A stretch of DNA of 9,798 nucleotides from Avoscillospira sp045589035 (GTDB lineage Bacteria > Bacillota > Clostridia > Oscillospirales > Oscillospiraceae), in contig JAZNFJ010000104.1 of NCBI GenBank assembly GCA_045589035.1, positions 1-9,798 of the forward strand. Direction: 5' to 3'. The position numbers were made by a program, and so were the translations under genes. Below are positions 1 through 6,298 of this stretch, piece after piece. Within the stretch, counting starts at the first letter, position 1; every line of letters begins with the position of its first letter. A model generated the notes under the pieces. That model did not search any database. It was not told the DNA's origin and saw only the letters and a program-made list of their open reading frames with translations.

Positions 1-174
1 GGCTGCATAGCTGAGGACGGTCAGCACCGCGGAGAAAAGGGGAAACCGCCGGCTGAACAGGGAACTGACAAAGGTCAGGGCAATGCCTGCGATCAGCAGG
101 GTTGTCCCCAGTTTGTCTGCGCCATATCGACCCAGCATAAAATTGCGGAACCAATCTCCAATTTTGCGGAACAT
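1..174 (-). CDS. Unidentified membrane protein, N-terminal part only
   Basis: An open frame runs from an ATG at 174 leftwards off the window edge; 58 residues are visible. The first 22 residues are basic and aromatic and include the motif GRYGADKL (15-22). A hydrophobic segment follows (about 23-40), then a short basic turn (SRR, 41-43) and a second hydrophobic stretch running to the window edge (about 44-58). This predicts two closely spaced membrane helices after a short cytoplasmic head. From memory, small Clostridia proteins that begin with a similar RYGxDxL head have two helices and a C-terminal zinc-ribbon-like tail, but the tail is outside the window and I cannot name a family. The Shine-Dalgarno site is weak (GGTGA, four bases before the ATG). 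A good sigma-A-like promoter lies just upstream, so the gene is probably transcribed separately from the metallophosphoesterase gene behind it. The ATG is the first after that promoter. Confidence 0.6.
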   Translation of the reverse strand, partial: MFRKIGDWFRNFMLGRYGADKLGTTLLIAGIALTFVSSLFSRRFPLFSAVLTVLSYAA

Positions 175-203
175 AGTATCACCCGTCTTTTTAATCTAGC
201 TAT

Positions 204-231
204 ATTATACCTTGAAAACCTTGAAAAACAA
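204..231 (-). promoter_or_regulatory. Probable sigma-A promoter of the membrane protein gene
   Basis: On the minus strand a perfect -10 box TATAAT (209-204) is preceded, after a 16-base spacer, by TTGTTT (231-226), which matches four of six positions of TTGACA. The expected start of transcription is near 197, about 23 bases before the ATG at 174. The spacer is filled by two tandem copies of TTTTCAAGG. Seen directly in the sequence; promoter activity is inferred. Confidence 0.6.
210..227 (-). repeat. Two tandem 9-base repeats in a promoter spacer
   Basis: TTTTCAAGG (minus strand) occurs twice head to tail, at 227-219 and 218-210. The pair fills the space between the -35 and -10 boxes of the promoter described here. 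The upstream copy can also pair with the CCTTG at 233-229 to form a small hairpin (CCTTG, five T, CAAGG) followed by TTTT. It could be a regulator site, a weak terminator for the upstream gene, or chance in an AT-rich gap. Confidence 0.45.
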
Positions 232-259
232 GGCTTTGGGGCGGATGTTTACAAATCCT

Positions 260-1069
260 TTACCAATTTTTCAGTACGATTACCGGCAGATGGGGTCTAT
301 TCCACAGACGGATACCACCGATGCCCCGGGAAACGGCTTGCATGGTGCGCCCTCTGAGATACAACCCTTCGGCATCTTTGGGGAAAGGACGGTGGTCCAC
401 ACCCAAAAGACCGCCGATGAAGGGCAGGCGGATGACACCGCCGTGGCCGTGACCGGACATGACCAGATCCACATCCAGCGCAGACCACAGGACATGGTCG
501 GTGTTGCGGTGGTAGAGCATAGCGATATAGGGATCGTTGGGTACTTCTTCCCGCAGTCTGGTGACGAATTCCACAGGAGATTCCATGTCTGCATAGCCAT
601 TGGCATCTTCCGTGCCTGCCAGAACCATGGTCTGCCCATCTTTTTCCAGAAGTAGGTAGTCATTTCGCAGGACATTCACACCGCAGTCCGCGATCCGCTT
701 CAAAACAGCTTCTGTGTTCTTGATCTTCCATTCATGGTTGCCGGTGACATAGACCACCGGGGCAATGGCGGTCAGTCCATTCAGCAGGGGCTCCAGCATG
801 GAAAGATCGGAATCCTCGTCCACCAGATCACCGCTGATGGCAATATAGTCCGGGTTGGCACTGCCGACTTTCTCCAGAAGGGTGGCATTGTCAGGACCCA
901 GCTGCCCGCCGTGGATGTCCGTCAAAAGGGCAATCCGCAGACCCTCAAAGGCCTCCGGCAGCCGGTTGGAACGAACAGTCCACTCTTCGATTTCTACAGA
1001 AAAGTTGCAATATATGGCTGTCAATATACCGATGAGGGCAGCGGCTGCCCAAAGACGCCTTTTTTTCAT
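260..1069 (-). CDS. Membrane-anchored metallophosphoesterase (YaeI/YkuE-like)
   Basis: A 269-residue member of the calcineurin-like phosphoesterase superfamily, which uses two metal ions to hydrolyse phosphoester bonds. Its substrate cannot be told from sequence. A basic start (MKKRR) and a hydrophobic stretch (about 7-22) form an uncleaved signal anchor, so the catalytic domain should lie outside the membrane. The metal-binding motifs appear in order: D51-x-H53, G80-D81, G110-N111-H112-E113, a lone H187, and the pair H207/H209 in GHGHGG. All ligands are present. The usual family form of the last motif is GHTHGG, so glycine replaces threonine between the histidines. The C-terminal stretch SRGIGG...RLWNRP (247-259) is typical of the YaeI/YkuE branch. 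I start at the ATG at 1069, not at the TTG six bases upstream, because AGGAGG lies eight bases from the ATG but only two from the TTG. It follows uvrA after 37 bases with no promoter or terminator visible between them. Confidence 0.85.
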   Translation of the reverse strand: MKKRRLWAAAALIGILTAIYCNFSVEIEEWTVRSNRLPEAFEGLRIALLTDIHGGQLGPDNATLLEKVGSANPDYIAISGDLVDEDSDLSMLEPLLNGLTAIAPVVYVTGNHEWKIKNTEAVLKRIADCGVNVLRNDYLLLEKDGQTMVLAGTEDANGYADMESPVEFVTRLREEVPNDPYIAMLYHRNTDHVLWSALDVDLVMSGHGHGGVIRLPFIGGLLGVDHRPFPKDAEGLYLRGRTMQAVSRGIGGIRLWNRPHLPVIVLKNW

Positions 1070-1077
1070 AAGCAAGA

Positions 1078-1083
1078 CCTCCT
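1078..1083 (-). promoter_or_regulatory. Shine-Dalgarno site fixing the phosphoesterase start
   Basis: A perfect AGGAGG (minus strand, 1083-1078) is eight bases from ATG 1069 and two bases from the in-frame TTG 1075. The spacing favours the ATG and removes two residues from the longest reading frame. Confidence 0.8.
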
Positions 1084-1106
1084 GTCACAGGCGGAATTTG
1101 AAAGGA

Positions 1107-3935
1107 TCACGGGTTCAATGCCCGCTTCAGATATTCACCTGTGTAGCTGGCGGGATTGGCGGCAATTTCCTCCGGTGTGCCGGTGGCAACAATGGTGCCG
1201 CCGCCGGAGCCGCCCTCGGGACCAAGGTCGATGAGATGATCTGCTACCTTGATGACATCCAGATTGTGCTCAATGACCAGAACCGTATTGCCGGTGTTGA
1301 CCAGTGCCTGCAGCACATCGATCAGCTTATGGACATCCGCCATATGCAGACCGGTGGTGGGCTCATCGAGAATATAGATGGTCCGTCCGGTGGCTCTGCG
1401 GCTCAGTTCCGTTGCCAGTTTCACCCGCTGGGCTTCGCCGCCGGAAAGGGTAGTGGAACTCTGGCCCAGCCGCACATAGCCAAGACCCACATCCACCAGA
1501 AGCTGGATCTTATTGCGCAGTTTGGGTTGGTTTTCAAAGAAACCGAGGGCTTCTTCGGCAGTCATTTCCAGCACATCGGCAATGGATTTGCCCTTATAGG
1601 TGACTTCCAGGGTTTCTCGGTTGTACCGCTTGCCATGGCAGACATCGCAGGGGACATATACATCCGGCAGGAAGTGCATTTCGATTTTCACCAGACCGTC
1701 ACCGGAGCAGGCTTCGCATCTGCCGCCTTTGACATTGAAGGAGAAGCGGCCCGGACCGTAGCCTCTGGCCTTAGCTTCCGCTGTGGCGGCAAAGAGGTCG
1801 CGGATGTCGTTGAACAGGCCGGTGTAGGTGGCGGGATTGGAGCGGGGGGTGCGTCCGATGGGACTCTGATCGATGCCAACCACCTTATCCAGATGCTCCA
1901 GACCTTCCATGCGGTCATAGACACCGTGGCGGACTCTTGCTCTGTTCAGCTTGGCGGAGAGGGTCTTATAGATGATCTCGTTGACCAGAGAGGACTTGCC
2001 GCTGCCGGACACACCGGTGACGCAGGTGAAGGTGCCCAGAGGGATCTCCACATCAATGCTCTGCAGGTTGTTTTCTCTGGCACCGCAGACCTTCAGGGTC
2101 TTGCCGCTGCCGGTGCGCCGTTGGGCAGGCAGGGGGATCTTTTTGAAGCCGGACAAATACTGTCCGGTGATGCTTCTGGGCTGGGCGATGATGTCCTCCA
2201 GAGAGCCGGCGGCAACCACTTCGCCGCCATGGACACCGGCGCCGGGGCCAATGTCCACGATATAATCAGCAGCGCGCATGGTGTCTTCATCATGCTCCAC
2301 CACCAGCAGGGTGTTGCCCAGATCCCGCAGCCGCTTCAAAGTGGCGATCAGCTTGTCGTTGTCTTTCTGATGCAGGCCGATGGAAGGCTCATCGAGAATA
2401 TACAGCACACCCATCAGACTGGAGCCGATCTGGGTGGCCAGACGGATTCGCTGGGCTTCACCGCCGGAAAGGGTGGCGGCAGCGCGGCTGAGGGTCAGAT
2501 AGGGCAGACCCACACTCTGCAAAAAGCCAAGGCGGGCTTTGATCTCTCGGAGAATCTGGTCGGCAATTTTGGCCTGTGCGCCATCCAGCTGCAGCTTGGA
2601 AATGAAATCCAATGCGTCGTTGACATTCTTTTCGCAGTATTCCCAGATGGAAAGTCCGCCTACGGTGACGGCACGGCTCACGTCGGAAAGCCGCTGCCCA
2701 TGGCAATGGGGGCAGGGCTTGGAGGTCATGCACTCTTCCAGCTCTTTTTTTGCCCAGTCGGACTGGGTTTCTTCAAACCGGCGGGAAACATTGGGCAGAA
2801 TACCCTCAAAGGGCTGCTTCAGCACACCGTAGCCGTTGCCCCGGTCGTAGTGCAGCTCCAGCGGCTCTGCGCCGGTACCGTTGAGAATCACATCCCGTGC
2901 GATCTGGGGCAGGTCTTCCCAAGGGGTCACCAGATCGAAGCCGTACTTCTCCGCCAGAGCCGTATAGTACATGCCGCAGACACTGTCAGACTTGGGATTG
3001 CTCCAACCGCTGACCTGAATGGCACCGTCTGCCAGAGATTTGGTCCGGTCGGGGATGATCAGATCCTCATCTGCCACCAGCTGCATACCCAGACCGGTGC
3101 AGATGGGGCAGGCTCCGTAGGGGTTGTTGAAGGAGAACATCCGGGGGGACAGCTCCGGCATGGAAACACCGCAGTCATCGCAGGCATAGTTCTGGGAAAA
3201 CAGGGTGATGGTGTCCTCTGCGATCCGGTGCAGCAGCACCAGTCCGTCGGACAGCTTGCAGGCGGTTTCGATGGAGTCCGTCAGACGGCGGGTCATATCG
3301 TCCTTCCGTACCAGACGGTCCACCACGATCTCGATGTGGTGCTTTTTATTTTTCTCCAAAGTGATCTCTTCAGTCAGATCGTAGATCTGCCCATCCACAC
3401 GGACACGGACGAAGCCGCCCTTTCGGGCATCCTCAAAGACCTTGATATGCTCACCTTTTTTGCCGCGGATGACCGGTGCCAGCAGCTGGAACCGGGTGCC
3501 TTCCGGCAGTTCCATGATCTGATCTACGATCTGGTCAATGGTCTGCCGCTTGATCTCCTTGCCGCATTTGGGACAGTGGGGCGTACCCACTCTTGCCCAC
3601 AGAAGGCGCAGATAGTCGTAGATCTCCGTCACCGTGCCAACAGTAGAGCGGGGGTTTTTGGAAGTGGTTTTCTGGTCAATGGAAATGGCGGGAGAAAGGC
3701 CGTCGATCTGATCCACATCGGGTTTGTCCATCTGACCCAGGAACATCCGGGCATAGGAACTGAGGCTCTCCACATACCGCCGCTGACCTTCGGCATAGAT
3801 GGTGTCGAAAGCCAGAGAGGACTTACCGGAGCCGGAAAGACCCGTCAGAACCACCAGTTTGTCACGAGGCAGTTCCAAAGAGATATTTTTCAGATTGTTT
3901 TCTCTTGCGCCATGAATGGAAATCGTCTCTTGCAT
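1107..3935 (-). CDS. uvrA: UvrA, excinuclease ABC subunit A
   Basis: Complete 942-residue UvrA, the usual length. It is the damage-recognition ATPase of nucleotide excision repair: a dimer works with UvrB to find bulky lesions and then loads UvrB on the DNA. The protein has two ABC ATPase halves. Half one has Walker A at 32-39 (GLSGSGKS), signature LSGGEAQR at 489-496 and Walker B ILDEP at 513-517. Half two has Walker A at 641-648 (GVSGSGKS), signature at 830-837 and Walker B with D857/E858. Zinc modules are complete: C252/C255/C276/C279 in the first half and C740/C743/C763/C766 in the second, with extra Cys pairs at C121/C124 and C408/C411. No key residue is missing. The ATG at 3935 has AAGGAG seven bases upstream (3948-3943). 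uvrB and uvrC are not adjacent. A sigma-A promoter overlapped by a probable LexA box lies upstream, fitting the known SOS control of uvrA in many bacteria. The downstream phosphoesterase gene is probably read on the same transcript. Confidence 0.98.
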   Translation of the reverse strand: MQETISIHGARENNLKNISLELPRDKLVVLTGLSGSGKSSLAFDTIYAEGQRRYVESLSSYARMFLGQMDKPDVDQIDGLSPAISIDQKTTSKNPRSTVGTVTEIYDYLRLLWARVGTPHCPKCGKEIKRQTIDQIVDQIMELPEGTRFQLLAPVIRGKKGEHIKVFEDARKGGFVRVRVDGQIYDLTEEITLEKNKKHHIEIVVDRLVRKDDMTRRLTDSIETACKLSDGLVLLHRIAEDTITLFSQNYACDDCGVSMPELSPRMFSFNNPYGACPICTGLGMQLVADEDLIIPDRTKSLADGAIQVSGWSNPKSDSVCGMYYTALAEKYGFDLVTPWEDLPQIARDVILNGTGAEPLELHYDRGNGYGVLKQPFEGILPNVSRRFEETQSDWAKKELEECMTSKPCPHCHGQRLSDVSRAVTVGGLSIWEYCEKNVNDALDFISKLQLDGAQAKIADQILREIKARLGFLQSVGLPYLTLSRAAATLSGGEAQRIRLATQIGSSLMGVLYILDEPSIGLHQKDNDKLIATLKRLRDLGNTLLVVEHDEDTMRAADYIVDIGPGAGVHGGEVVAAGSLEDIIAQPRSITGQYLSGFKKIPLPAQRRTGSGKTLKVCGARENNLQSIDVEIPLGTFTCVTGVSGSGKSSLVNEIIYKTLSAKLNRARVRHGVYDRMEGLEHLDKVVGIDQSPIGRTPRSNPATYTGLFNDIRDLFAATAEAKARGYGPGRFSFNVKGGRCEACSGDGLVKIEMHFLPDVYVPCDVCHGKRYNRETLEVTYKGKSIADVLEMTAEEALGFFENQPKLRNKIQLLVDVGLGYVRLGQSSTTLSGGEAQRVKLATELSRRATGRTIYILDEPTTGLHMADVHKLIDVLQALVNTGNTVLVIEHNLDVIKVADHLIDLGPEGGSGGGTIVATGTPEEIAANPASYTGEYLKRALNP

Positions 3936-3966
3936 GGAGGTACTCCTTTTGCAGTCATTAAAATAT

Positions 3967-3996
3967 ATTATACCATAGGCGGTTTTTCCTACGCAA
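3967..3996 (-). promoter_or_regulatory. Probable uvrA promoter
   Basis: On the minus strand a perfect TATAAT (3972-3967) has an upstream TGG, making an extended -10 (TGGTATAAT). TTGCGT (3996-3991) lies 18 bases further up as a partial -35. Transcription would begin near 3960, about 25 bases before the ATG. The -35 overlaps the candidate LexA site. Confidence 0.65.
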
Positions 3997-4007
3997 CCAT
4001 ATGTTCG
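3994..4007 (-). promoter_or_regulatory. Probable LexA/DinR (SOS) box of uvrA
   Basis: The minus strand reads CGAACATATGGTTG. The Bacillus-type LexA (DinR) consensus is CGAACRNRYGTTYG, and this matches at every position except the eleventh (G instead of T). One half-site (CGAAC) is perfect, the other (GGTTG) is degenerate. It overlaps the -35 element of the uvrA promoter, where a bound repressor would block RNA polymerase. uvrA is a standard SOS gene, which raises confidence. It also ends 19 bases upstream of the -35 of the divergent cls promoter, where an effect is less likely. Confidence 0.65.
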
Positions 4008-4026
4008 TTAAATTTCTGTGAAGCCC

Positions 4027-4054
4027 TTGCAGAGGCGGGAATTTGTGGTATCAT
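4027..4054 (+). promoter_or_regulatory. Probable cls promoter
   Basis: TTGCAG (4027-4032), a 16-base spacer, then TATCAT (4049-4054), preceded by TGG to give an extended -10 (TGGTATCAT). The start of transcription would be near 4061, about 24 bases before the ATG at 4085. The -35 is only a half match, so the extended -10 is the main evidence. Confidence 0.5.
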
Positions 4055-4071
4055 AGTGGTAAAAAGGGCAG

Positions 4072-4077
4072 AGGAGG
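4072..4077 (+). promoter_or_regulatory. Shine-Dalgarno site fixing the cls start
   Basis: A perfect AGGAGG (continuing into GTG) lies seven bases before ATG 4085. The longer frame opening at TTG 4043 has no such site, and that TTG lies upstream of the predicted transcription start, so the 14 extra residues are rejected. Confidence 0.85.
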
Positions 4078-4084
4078 TGCCAAA

Positions 4085-5617
4085 ATGAAGAAAATTTCCC
4101 ATGTGCTGTTCCATCGGCTGACGGCGGTGGCACTGTCTATTCTGCTGCAGCTTGCCATTATGGTGGTGTCGGTCCAGTGGCTGACGGAATACCGCCAGTG
4201 GGTGCAGATCGCCCTGCGGGTACTTTCTCTGGCTGCGGTGGTCTATCTCATGTATGACCGCACCAATTCCTCCTATAAGATCGCGTGGATCATTCTGATT
4301 TTGGTGTTTCCTGTGGCGGGTATCTGCCTGTATCTGACCTTTGGCGGTCGGCGGCTGAGCCATCCTGTCCGCAGAAGAATGCAAAAGATGCAGGATCTGA
4401 CCAGAGAAAACCTCTGGCAGGAGCAGATCACCAGAGATGCCCTGGAGGAACTCAGTGATCCTGCGGCGGCAACGGCACAGTATCTTTACAATGTATCCGG
4501 CTACCCGGTGTACGATAACACGGAAACGGAGTATTTTCCCCTTGGGGATGCGGTGTATCCCAGAATGCTGGAGGAACTGAAAAAAGCGGAAAAATACATT
4601 TTCCTGGAGTATTTTATCATTGAGCAAGGCTTTATGTGGGATGGGATTCTGGAGATTCTCAAGGAAAAGGCCGATCAGGGCGTGGATGTCCGAGTCATGT
4701 ATGACGATTTCGGATGCATTGAGAAGCTGCCGGGGAACTACCACAAGCAGCTGAGAAGCTATGGCATTCAGACCAAGGTGTTCAATCCTTTTATTCCGAT
4801 CCTGTCCGGCAGACTCAATAATCGCAACCACCGGAAGCTGATGATCATTGACGGCAAGGTGGGTTTCACCGGCGGCATCAATCTGGCAGACGAGTATATT
4901 AACCGCAGAACCCGGTTCGGCCACTGGAAGGACAGTGCCATTCTCCTCCGGGGCGAGGGTGTCTGGGCTATGACGGTCATGTTCCTGTCCATGTGGGACA
5001 GCCAGACCGGGCAGACGGATGATCTTCGCAGTTTCCGACCCCAATACCCCTATCGGCTGGCAGGGGGCGAGGGCTTTGTGCAGCCCTTCTCCGATACACC
5101 TTTGGACAATGAGGATATTGCCGAAGCGGCACTGCTGAGTCTGTTCCAGCGGGCTGCCAAGTCCATTTATATTATGACACCGTATCTGATCTTAGACGAT
5201 AAGATCACAGGCGCTTTGCTGACGGCGGCAAAATCCGGTCTGGATGTGCGGATCATTACACCCCACATTCCGGATAAATGGTATGTCCATGCGGTGTCCC
5301 GCGCACACTATGAGCTGCTGACGGAGGCAGGTGTGCGGGTCTATGAGTACAGTCCCGGTTTCATCCATTCCAAGGTCTATCTGGTGGATGACCGCTATGC
5401 CGTGGCAGGTACAGTCAATCTGGATTTCCGCAGTCTGTATCTCCATTTTGAAAACGCGGTGTTTCTCTTCGATGCTACCTGCGTGGCTGCCATTGGAGAG
5501 GATTTCCAAAATACCTTCCCGGTTTGCGAGGAGATGACATGGCGCAAATGCCGCAAAACCCGGCTGCTGGAACGGCTCATTGCTGCGGTTTTGCGTATGC
5601 TGTCGCCCTTAATGTAA
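4085..5617 (+). CDS. cls: Cardiolipin synthase, phospholipase D type
   Basis: A complete 510-residue cardiolipin synthase, which joins two phosphatidylglycerol molecules into cardiolipin and releases glycerol at the cytoplasmic membrane. The N-terminus carries three hydrophobic segments (about 7-32, 40-57 and 65-86). The last, with YKIAWIILILVFPVAG, is the PLDc_N region typical of Gram-positive Cls. Two phospholipase D HKD motifs form the active site: H249/K251/D256 in the first and H428/K430/D435 in the second, followed by the expected GG (263-264) and GTVNLDFRS (442-450). The length matches the family (about 480-515). Transcription is divergent from uvrA and convergent with deoC; the gene appears to be a single-gene unit with its own promoter and a terminator beginning at its stop codon. 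The family also holds minor phosphatidyltransferases, but the two-HKD plus PLDc_N layout makes Cls the best call. Confidence 0.95.
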   Translation: MKKISHVLFHRLTAVALSILLQLAIMVVSVQWLTEYRQWVQIALRVLSLAAVVYLMYDRTNSSYKIAWIILILVFPVAGICLYLTFGGRRLSHPVRRRMQKMQDLTRENLWQEQITRDALEELSDPAAATAQYLYNVSGYPVYDNTETEYFPLGDAVYPRMLEELKKAEKYIFLEYFIIEQGFMWDGILEILKEKADQGVDVRVMYDDFGCIEKLPGNYHKQLRSYGIQTKVFNPFIPILSGRLNNRNHRKLMIIDGKVGFTGGINLADEYINRRTRFGHWKDSAILLRGEGVWAMTVMFLSMWDSQTGQTDDLRSFRPQYPYRLAGGEGFVQPFSDTPLDNEDIAEAALLSLFQRAAKSIYIMTPYLILDDKITGALLTAAKSGLDVRIITPHIPDKWYVHAVSRAHYELLTEAGVRVYEYSPGFIHSKVYLVDDRYAVAGTVNLDFRSLYLHFENAVFLFDATCVAAIGEDFQNTFPVCEEMTWRKCRKTRLLERLIAAVLRMLSPLM

Positions 5618-5650
5618 AAAGAACGCATCCAACAGGATGCGTTCTTTTTA
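5615..5650. terminator. Bidirectional intrinsic terminator shared by cls and deoC
   Basis: A perfect inverted repeat: arm 5615-5630 (TAAAAAGAACGCATCC), loop AACA at 5631-5634, arm 5635-5650 (GGATGCGTTCTTTTTA). The core stem GAACGCATCC is flanked by five A on one side and five T on the other, so it works as a rho-independent terminator in both directions. The outermost triplets are the cls stop TAA (5615-5617) and, on the minus strand, the deoC stop TAA (5650-5648). Confidence 0.95.
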
Positions 5651-6298
5651 TCCTTGTTTGACAAGTTTGACGATTCGGCTGGTGCCAAGGCGGGATGCGC
5701 CCAGACGGAGAAATTCCTCTGCATCTGCCATGGAGGCGATGCCGCCGGCGGCTTTGATCTTCACATGGGGTGCCACATGCTCAGCAAAAAGTGCAATATC
5801 TGCAAAGGTGGCACCGGCGGTGGAGAAACCGGTGGAGGTCTTGATGTAATCTGCCCCGGACTGGGACACGATCTCACACATCCTGACCTTTTCTTCGTCC
5901 GTCAGCAGGCAGGTTTCGATGATGACCTTCAGAAGCTTGCCGCTGCAGGCTTCTTTGACGGCTTTGATCTCTGCCAGCAGGTCGTCGTACCGTTTTTCCT
6001 TCAGCCAGCCGATATTGATGACCATGTCGATCTCATCGGCACCGTTTTTTACCGCGTCGGCGGTTTCGAAGCATTTGGCGGCGGTGGTGGAATAGCCGTT
6101 GGGGAAGCCGATGACCGTACAAATGGCAAGCTGATCGCCCACATAGTCCTTGGCCTGCTTCACGAAGGAGGCGGGGATACAGACGGAGGCGGTATGGTAG
6201 GTCATGCCGTCGTCGCAGATGGCTTTGATCTGCTCCCAAGTGGCAGACTGCGCCAGAAGGGTGTGGTCACAGGCGGCGAGAATGGTTTTCACATCCAT
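5648..6298 (-). CDS. deoC: Deoxyribose-phosphate aldolase
   Basis: A complete 216-residue class I aldolase that splits 2-deoxy-D-ribose 5-phosphate into glyceraldehyde 3-phosphate and acetaldehyde, the last step of deoxyribonucleoside breakdown. The catalytic set is intact: the Schiff-base lysine K153 in YIKTSTGF, the second lysine K182 in KIKAAGGI, and D91 in EIDMVINIG, matching E. coli K167, K201 and D102. The short length (about 215-225) is that of the common Gram-positive form. The ATG shares its A with the last base of the ftsH stop (TAATG), so translation is probably coupled to ftsH. The Shine-Dalgarno site lies inside the ftsH tail. No other deoxynucleoside catabolism gene (deoB, deoA/pdp, cdd) is nearby; the only nucleotide-salvage neighbour is hpt. 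Transcription ends at the palindrome that starts at its own stop codon. Confidence 0.96.
   Translation of the reverse strand: MDVKTILAACDHTLLAQSATWEQIKAICDDGMTYHTASVCIPASFVKQAKDYVGDQLAICTVIGFPNGYSTTAAKCFETADAVKNGADEIDMVINIGWLKEKRYDDLLAEIKAVKEACSGKLLKVIIETCLLTDEEKVRMCEIVSQSGADYIKTSTGFSTAGATFADIALFAEHVAPHVKIKAAGGIASMADAEEFLRLGASRLGTSRIVKLVKQG

Noticed and set aside
215..233. Small hairpin plus T run after the metallophosphoesterase gene, read as a terminator
   Set aside because: The stem has only five pairs, with two or three A/T pairs, followed by just four T. It is too weak to list as a terminator; mentioned only with the repeat.
4043..4084. Fourteen-residue N-terminal extension of cls from a TTG
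   Set aside because: The perfect AGGAGG is seven bases before ATG 4085, and the TTG lies upstream of the predicted transcription start.
855..4088. A very long plus-strand open frame (over 1000 codons) antisense to uvrA
   Set aside because: It is the mirror of uvrA: few TTA, CTA and TCA codons in uvrA leave the opposite strand without stops. The translation has no recognisable domain and no good ribosome site, and uvrA on the other strand is unambiguous and complete.
3989..5044. A 351-codon minus-strand open frame opposite cls
   Set aside because: It overlaps an intact cls with both HKD motifs, crosses the divergent promoter region, and has no recognisable domain.
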